DNA of 64,000 nucleotides, from the NCBI RefSeq assembly GCF_041737375.1, contig NZ_JBGSRV010000010.1, positions 62,001 through 126,000 of the forward strand. The letters run 5' to 3'. Shown one piece after another: positions 59,649 to 64,000 of the stretch. The DNA comes from Vampirovibrio sp041737375. GTDB taxonomy: Bacteria > Cyanobacteriota > Vampirovibrionia > Vampirovibrionales > Vampirovibrionaceae. Within the stretch, counting starts at the first letter, position 1, and every line of letters starts with the position of its first letter. The notes under the pieces are model-generated. The model saw nothing but the letters and a program-made list of their open reading frames with translations, did no database searches and was not told where the DNA came from. Made by a program: the position numbers and the translations under genes.

Positions 59649-60791
59649 TTACCGGAAAAGTGCCGGATTCTTATGAAACGTTCGTAAAGCATCTAAAATG
59701 CGCGCCGAGGCTTTTCCATCTCCGTAAGGGTTTGTGGCTTGAGACATGGAGGCATAAGCCGTTGTATCATCCAGCAACCGTCTGGTTTCCGATAAAATGC
59801 GGTCGTAGTGAGGGCCAATTAAGCGCACCGTACCCATTTCCACCGCTTCAGGGCGCTCTGTCTCATCTCGCAACACCAAAACTGGCTTGCGCAAAGAGGG
59901 CGCTTCTTCCTGAATGCCGCCAGAATCGGTCAAAATAATGCTGGCCCGCTCCATCAGGCGGCAAAAAGGTTCGTAATCCAGTGGCTCAATCAAATGGATT
60001 CTGCCGGAGTTACCCAGCGTTTGATGCACAATGGTTCGCACGTTGGGGTTGGGATGCACCGGAATTACCATCTCCACCGTGGGATCCGCATCCACCAAGT
60101 CTTTTAAAGCACGGCAAATCTCGTGCATGGGTTCTCCAAAATTTTCCCGACGATGGACCGTCACCAGAATCAGCCTTTTTTGATCATCCAGCGTAATGGG
60201 CAAATGACCATTTGGGCTGGGCTTGTTCAAGGTGTACAGCAAGGCGTCAATCACGGTGTTGCCGGTCATAAAAATCTGGGCATCTTTGGCCCCGGTTTTT
60301 AAAAGGTTCTGCCGAGAACCTTCGGTGGGGGCAAAATACAGGGTGGCAATGCCATCGGTAACCACCCGGTTAATCTCTTCGGGAAAAGGGTAATACTTGT
60401 CCCAGGTGCGCAAACCCGCTTCCACATGACCCACCGGAATTTGCTTGTAAAAAGCAGCCAGCGAGGTGGCCATGGTGGTGGTGGTATCGCCATGCACCAG
60501 AACCACATCCGGGTTTTCCGCTTCCAGAACCGATTTCATGCCCAATAGCACGTTGGTGGTAATCTGGAATAAATCCTGATTGGGCTTCATCAGGTTCAAA
60601 TCATGATCCGGGCGAATTTGAAAGAGATCCAGAACCTGATCCAGCATTTCCCGGTGCTGGGCCGTAACGCACACCACCGATTCAAATTCCTCGGGGCAGG
60701 CGGCAAGCGCGTTGACCACCGGGGCCATTTTAATCGCCTCTGGACGGGTACCGAATACGGTTAACACTTTTAATTTTTTGGATTTGGACAC
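59649..60791 (-). CDS. wecB: UDP-N-acetylglucosamine 2-epimerase (non-hydrolysing)
   Basis: This GT-B-fold enzyme interconverts UDP-GlcNAc and UDP-ManNAc for surface polysaccharide or secondary wall polymer synthesis. Family motifs are VFGTRPEAIKMAPV at the start, CVTAQHREMLDQVLD, VHGDTTTTMA, GHVEAGLRT, PFPEEINR, VTVHRRENFG, LTDSGGIQEEAPSL and LRDETERPEAV. It is 380 residues, the normal length. The start is a GTG at 60791. No other polysaccharide gene adjoins it. Confidence 0.95.
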   Translation of the reverse strand: MSKSKKLKVLTVFGTRPEAIKMAPVVNALAACPEEFESVVCVTAQHREMLDQVLDLFQIRPDHDLNLMKPNQDLFQITTNVLLGMKSVLEAENPDVVLVHGDTTTTMATSLAAFYKQIPVGHVEAGLRTWDKYYPFPEEINRVVTDGIATLYFAPTEGSRQNLLKTGAKDAQIFMTGNTVIDALLYTLNKPSPNGHLPITLDDQKRLILVTVHRRENFGEPMHEICRALKDLVDADPTVEMVIPVHPNPNVRTIVHQTLGNSGRIHLIEPLDYEPFCRLMERASIILTDSGGIQEEAPSLRKPVLVLRDETERPEAVEMGTVRLIGPHYDRILSETRRLLDDTTAYASMSQATNPYGDGKASARILDALRTFHKNPALFR

Positions 60792-60915
60792 AATCTTATT
60801 AGCCCCATGCCTTGGAAAACGCTCTCATTATACTGCGAGCAAAGGCTGAGGTAACTCACCAAGCGGGTAGTTTAACCAGTTTCAGTGTGCAAGGGGGCTA
60901 CCAAATCATTACTTA

Positions 60916-61839
60916 TCAAACCGGATCCACGGGTTGGCTCCAGTCGTTTTGGTTATTATTTTTAGCGGCATGTTTGGGGTTCGCGCTTTTTTTCTGCGCT
61001 TTTTCCAGCGCTTTGCGTTGCTGAACAGGATCTTTGTCGCCCGTTTTCAGCAGAACATTCATGCCTTTTTGAGCGGTAACCCCGCCCATGGAGCCAAACA
61101 AAATGCCTCCAACCGGAATACCCTTCACGCTTAAAGGCATAACCGCCTTACCCACCGCAAATCCGGCCCCGGCAGTTTCCCAGCTCACCGCATCCCGAAG
61201 GCCATATTTGCCCATAGCGGACAGTGATTCCTGAGTAATATTGACTTTTTCGCCCTTGGCCTGTCGGGCCGTGGCATCCTTATGGGTATCGTGGGTATTT
61301 TTCAGCACATCAAAACTGGCCAAACCCAAACCAGCGGTGGCCAATACCCCTTGCCCCACAGAAGATCCAGCGGTTGAGCCAACATTGCCCGTAAACAAAT
61401 TTTTAACGGGCTGAAAATTTCTCTGCCCCAAGGTTTCCCGGGCATAAGCTTTAGGAGAGAAATGCCCCGCCTTTAAGCCCTCCCCAAACCGGGAAAGGTT
61501 GGCGGACGTGGTCTGCTTAAAAGCTTTCCAGTTCCACTGGCCGCTTTGAACCTGAGTGGAACCCAGCCCCAACCAGTGGGCATAACCACGCGGGGCCGTA
61601 GCGCCTTTTTCGCCCGCTGAACCCAGTTTAAAACGGCTGGCGGCCACTTTGTCTATTTTATGGGCCGCTGCTTGTTGAGCCCCCATGTTGACAGCGCTTC
61701 CCGCCCACTGCTCCACCGCATTTCGATGAGTCAGGGCTTTACCTGAGGACAAGGCTCCGCTAACATCCAACAGAGCAGGTTTACCACCCACCTGCTGATA
61801 GGCCTGATACGCTTGGCCGCTAATGCCTTCTACACCCAT
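60916..61839 (-). CDS. Unrecognised Gly/Ala-rich protein
   Basis: The protein has 307 residues from the ATG at 61839, which has GAGGTGG 2 bases before it; an ATG at 61875 (MPVDYTGPGE) is an alternative, and the open frame runs to 62040. It has no signal peptide. Small residues dominate, with amphipathic hydrophobic stretches around 165-185 and 225-265 (GFAVGKAVMPLSVKGIPVGG). The C-terminus is Lys/Asn-rich and polar. The composition recalls proteins that insert into or coat membranes, but no family is recognised. Confidence 0.55.
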   Translation of the reverse strand: MGVEGISGQAYQAYQQVGGKPALLDVSGALSSGKALTHRNAVEQWAGSAVNMGAQQAAAHKIDKVAASRFKLGSAGEKGATAPRGYAHWLGLGSTQVQSGQWNWKAFKQTTSANLSRFGEGLKAGHFSPKAYARETLGQRNFQPVKNLFTGNVGSTAGSSVGQGVLATAGLGLASFDVLKNTHDTHKDATARQAKGEKVNITQESLSAMGKYGLRDAVSWETAGAGFAVGKAVMPLSVKGIPVGGILFGSMGGVTAQKGMNVLLKTGDKDPVQQRKALEKAQKKSANPKHAAKNNNQNDWSQPVDPV

Positions 61840-61931
61840 ATCCACCTCACCCGGTCCTGTATAATCTACAGGCATAAAAACAAGCTTTAGGATTTTTATG
61901 CTACAACTTTTGTAAAAAAAGAGGCTTAATC

Positions 61932-62177
61932 TTGTTTTCAGCATCTCGATTTTGGTTGCTTCTGCTCCTCTGCATGGGCCTGCTTGGCACTTTGGGTTGC
62001 CAGCAAACCCAAACCGCAAAACCCACGCCTTCCATTTCACCCGTTACAGGCCCGCCTGCTTTTGGTAGCTTTAACCTACACAAACGGCATGGTTTGGGCG
62101 GATGGCAAGGCCAAACCATGCCCAGCCAAACCCAATGGCTCAAAAGCCTGCCACAAAAACCAGAATTGTCCCCATAA
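61932..62177 (+). CDS. Small lipoprotein
   Basis: The 81-residue protein starts at a TTG with GAGGC 8 bases upstream. FWLLLLLCMGLLGTLGC is a lipoprotein signal with lipobox GTLGC, so the mature form has about 57 residues, is Pro/Gln/Thr-rich and presumably unstructured. It is divergent from the 60916 gene; a short inverted repeat CCTGTA/TACAGG (61856-61872) lies between them with a plus-strand TATAAT inside. The Nudix gene follows 29 bases later. Confidence 0.6.
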   Translation: MFSASRFWLLLLLCMGLLGTLGCQQTQTAKPTPSISPVTGPPAFGSFNLHKRHGLGGWQGQTMPSQTQWLKSLPQKPELSP

Positions 62178-62206
62178 CCCCCGCATGCGGCAAAGGAACC
62201 CCAACC

Positions 62207-62686
62207 ATGTCTCAAAACTACTGTTACAAAGTGCGTCTCGGCGTGGTGTTATTTCAGGACAATCGATTACTACTGGTTCGACAAAATGATCGCCCCTTTT
62301 GGGTCTTTCCAGGCGGCACCCTGGAAGTGGAAGAGGGGCTGGAGGAATGCGCCATTCGGGAAATGAAGGAAGAGATTGATCTGGACGTTTGCATTGAGAA
62401 AACGTTGTATCTGGCCGATTTTTTACTGGCCACCGAGCAAGGCACCCGGCACACCATTGACGTGTTTATGCTGGCTCGCCACCTGAGCGGTACCCCCAAC
62501 ATGACGCTGGATGAAAACTTGAACGAAATGGGCTTTTTTACCCTGGAGGAAGTTCGAGCCATGCAAATTGAACCCAAAGTCGTGGCCGATCGGCTTTTAA
62601 AGGACTGGCCCGATTGTTTTCAAAACGCCAATGGCCTATATTTGGGCAAATATGGCAACGGGGCTGGGGTTAAGCCCAATCCGTAA
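62207..62686 (+). CDS. Nudix hydrolase
   Basis: The protein has 159 residues from the ATG at 62207, with AAGGAA 9 bases upstream. The Nudix box GTLEVEEGLEECAIREMKEE (Gx5Ex7REUxEE) is intact up to the catalytic glutamates, but the final glycine of the consensus is replaced (EEIDL). Nudix enzymes hydrolyse nucleoside diphosphates linked to another moiety, such as oxidised nucleotides, ADP-ribose or nucleotide sugars; the substrate is not predictable here. The last 20 residues are Gly/Asn-rich. The frame could extend to 62102, but the upstream part overlaps the lipoprotein gene. Confidence 0.9.
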   Translation: MSQNYCYKVRLGVVLFQDNRLLLVRQNDRPFWVFPGGTLEVEEGLEECAIREMKEEIDLDVCIEKTLYLADFLLATEQGTRHTIDVFMLARHLSGTPNMTLDENLNEMGFFTLEEVRAMQIEPKVVADRLLKDWPDCFQNANGLYLGKYGNGAGVKPNP

Positions 62687-62798
62687 TCAAACCCGCCGAG
62701 CGTTTGTCCGACTTTCGGAAAAACAGGGCCATCCTGTTCCTAAAATCCAAAAACTACCTTTTATTTGGCAGCCTCTTGCTTCAATATAAAGAAAGAAG

Positions 62799-62812
62799 CC
62801 CCCGCATGGGGG
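62799..62812. other. Short GC hairpin after the Nudix gene
   Basis: CCCCC (62799-62803) and GGGGG (62808-62812) surround GCAT. There is no T-run on the plus strand; the minus-strand continuation is CT-rich. It may be a weak terminator between the Nudix gene and the next gene. Confidence 0.35.
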
Positions 62813-62908
62813 TGCCAGTGAATCCCAAAAAGGCAACATTTTGACGCCCTTCATTTTTATTTAAGAAAGAAGGAACCGACTCGAACACCGATCAACGAGG
62901 TTATCCAC

Positions 62909-63991
62909 ATGCTTTTACACCCATTTGCCAATAAAACGCTCGCCCTGTCTCTCGGCTTGGGGCTTTGCATTCAAGGGATGGCTCCGGTGTGGGCGGTGGA
63001 TGATTTCGCAACCCAATGGCAAGCTCGCCCACTGGTAGACAATACCGTTCAACCGCAAGCCCCCGCACAGGCCAGCCCAGCCAAAGCCGCCCAACCAGCG
63101 GCAACCCCTCAAGCGGATTTGGCAGCGCTGGAAGCCCAGCTTAAACCCGCGGAACCTTTTATTGCCAGTGTGGAAAAAAATCTGCTGATTAACCCCAAGC
63201 AGGGCGCTTTTTTAACGGATAGACTGACTGAGCTGCAAACCGTACTTTACGGCGAGCAAAAATATCAGGATGCCGGAGAATTACTGGCCGAAATGGCCAA
63301 GGTGTTTCCAGCCGAGGCCACCAAAGCGCATGCCGATCTCACCGCTAAAATGCAGAGCAACTTGCCGCCAAGCTCGGGGAAAAACCCACCACAGGCCATC
63401 AGCAGCGCATCGGCTAGCAAGCAAAGGGTCAATGCCCAACCCATGGCCGCCAACACGCAGCCCGCCGCGTTTGGCAGTCCCTCCAGCAATCAAGCCAGTA
63501 ATCAACAGGCCGCCCCACCTAAAAAACGGTTTTGGGAGCGAGAGGAAGATCCGTTTGCCAACGATCCCTTCTTTCAGGATCAACAACCCACCCCTTCTTA
63601 CCAGGCCCAACAGACCGGCCCCTCCAAACTGGGGGCCATTGGTCAGGGCTTGGCCGGACTGGCCATGATGGCAGGCTCGGTGGCTGGAAGTTACTACCTG
63701 AACAAAAACACCGGCAACGCAGGCTTGCTGCCCAATAATGGCTACCAAAATGGTTATCCAAACGGTTACTACAACAATCAGCCCTATGCCAACCCGTACG
63801 GCTCTCCCTATGGGTATGGAGTACCCGCTTATGGCGTGGTTCCCGGACAACTGCCCTATGGCTACAATCAGCCCTACCTGAACAGACCCGTTTACGGCAC
63901 CACCCTAACCACGCAGCCCTACTCACGCTTTGGAAACTCAACGGTAGGCATCAGCCCACTGGGTGTTCCGACCGGATTTCGTCCCTACTAG
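62909..63991 (+). CDS. Secreted protein with low-complexity Tyr/Asn/Pro/Gly-rich C-terminus
   Basis: The 360-residue protein has a signal peptide (LALSLGLGLCIQGMAPVWA) and GAGG 9 bases before the ATG. A helical region (about 65-150: LAALEAQLKPAEPFIASVEKN and YQDAGELLAEMAKVFP) could be a coiled coil or TPR-like helix pair. A Gln/Ser/Pro-rich linker follows, then a hydrophobic glycine-rich segment (GLAGLAMMAGSVAGSYYL, about 250-267) and a tail of NGYxNGY and NPYGSPYGYG units. Such tails occur in surface-exposed adhesive proteins. The family is unknown. The stop is 10 bases before the window end. Confidence 0.65.
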   Translation: MLLHPFANKTLALSLGLGLCIQGMAPVWAVDDFATQWQARPLVDNTVQPQAPAQASPAKAAQPAATPQADLAALEAQLKPAEPFIASVEKNLLINPKQGAFLTDRLTELQTVLYGEQKYQDAGELLAEMAKVFPAEATKAHADLTAKMQSNLPPSSGKNPPQAISSASASKQRVNAQPMAANTQPAAFGSPSSNQASNQQAAPPKKRFWEREEDPFANDPFFQDQQPTPSYQAQQTGPSKLGAIGQGLAGLAMMAGSVAGSYYLNKNTGNAGLLPNNGYQNGYPNGYYNNQPYANPYGSPYGYGVPAYGVVPGQLPYGYNQPYLNRPVYGTTLTTQPYSRFGNSTVGISPLGVPTGFRPY

Positions 63992-64000
63992 CCCCCTGAA

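Overview
The window looks like chromosomal DNA of a non-photosynthetic relative of cyanobacteria, most likely a Vampirovibrio-like member of the Melainabacteria/Vampirovibrionia. This is inferred from gene content. Several families are typical of cyanobacteria (a GghA-type glucosylglycerol hydrolase, a PsbU/ComEA-like helix-hairpin-helix protein, a glycine-rich RNA-binding protein with two RRM domains), yet no photosynthesis gene is present. Many secreted or membrane proteins are not recognisable and look lineage-specific. Gene density is high, with short spacers and frequent 4-bp overlaps.

Layout. 1-6.9 kb: minus-strand housekeeping block (EEP-family protein cut by the window edge, lepA, proS, ftsH). 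7-9.5 kb: a MerR/HTH-like coiled-coil protein, a Fur-family regulator, a two-RRM protein and a small unknown protein. 9.9-12 kb: divergent GH8 glycosidase and sugar transferase. 12.1-18.1 kb: complete four-gene ligase-associated DNA-repair operon (exonuclease, ATP-dependent ligase, DEXH helicase, PdeM) behind a promoter with a palindrome. 19.9-21.8 kb: methionine-salvage operon mtnB-mtnD-mtnC; mtnP lies apart at 51.2 kb. 21.8-28 kb: minus-strand run of metG, a small zinc-binding protein, tatD, a small unknown protein, a sugar-binding lipoprotein and an aldehyde dehydrogenase. 28-31 kb: mtaB and two tandem ribbon-helix-helix regulators. 32-37.5 kb: purB, glgX and a secreted 5'-nucleotidase. 37.5-48.2 kb: paralogous secreted proteins, a DUF2145-like protein, gghA, a paralogous pair of hydrophobic proteins, and a sucrose-type MFS transporter next to a fructokinase-like PfkB kinase. 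48.4-52.9 kb: a 31-residue membrane peptide, corA, tRNA-Asn, a candidate Fur-controlled small RNA, mtnP and yggT. 53.0-53.5 kb: a dense cluster of GC-rich inverted repeats. 53.6-64 kb: HhH protein, topA, an SRPBCC protein, a TonB/TolA-C-like protein, wecB, a Nudix hydrolase and several unknown secreted proteins.

How it fits together. glgX, gghA, the SLC45-like transporter, the fructokinase and GH8 suggest use of glycogen, glucosylglycerol, sucrose and beta-glucans, such as a photosynthetic prey or host would provide. mtnB/D/C with mtnP recycles the methylthioadenosine released by polyamine synthesis.

The most interesting item is non-coding. At 51.03-51.14 kb two Fur-box-like sites and a plausible promoter precede a short transcript. 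It ends in a strong terminator hairpin whose loop carries ACCTCC, an anti-Shine-Dalgarno sequence. This is the architecture of the cyanobacterial iron-stress RNA IsaR1. Other items to check are a perfect 14-bp-arm hairpin covering the start of the Shine-Dalgarno region of the SRPBCC gene, two further small-RNA candidates, and the inverted-repeat cluster.
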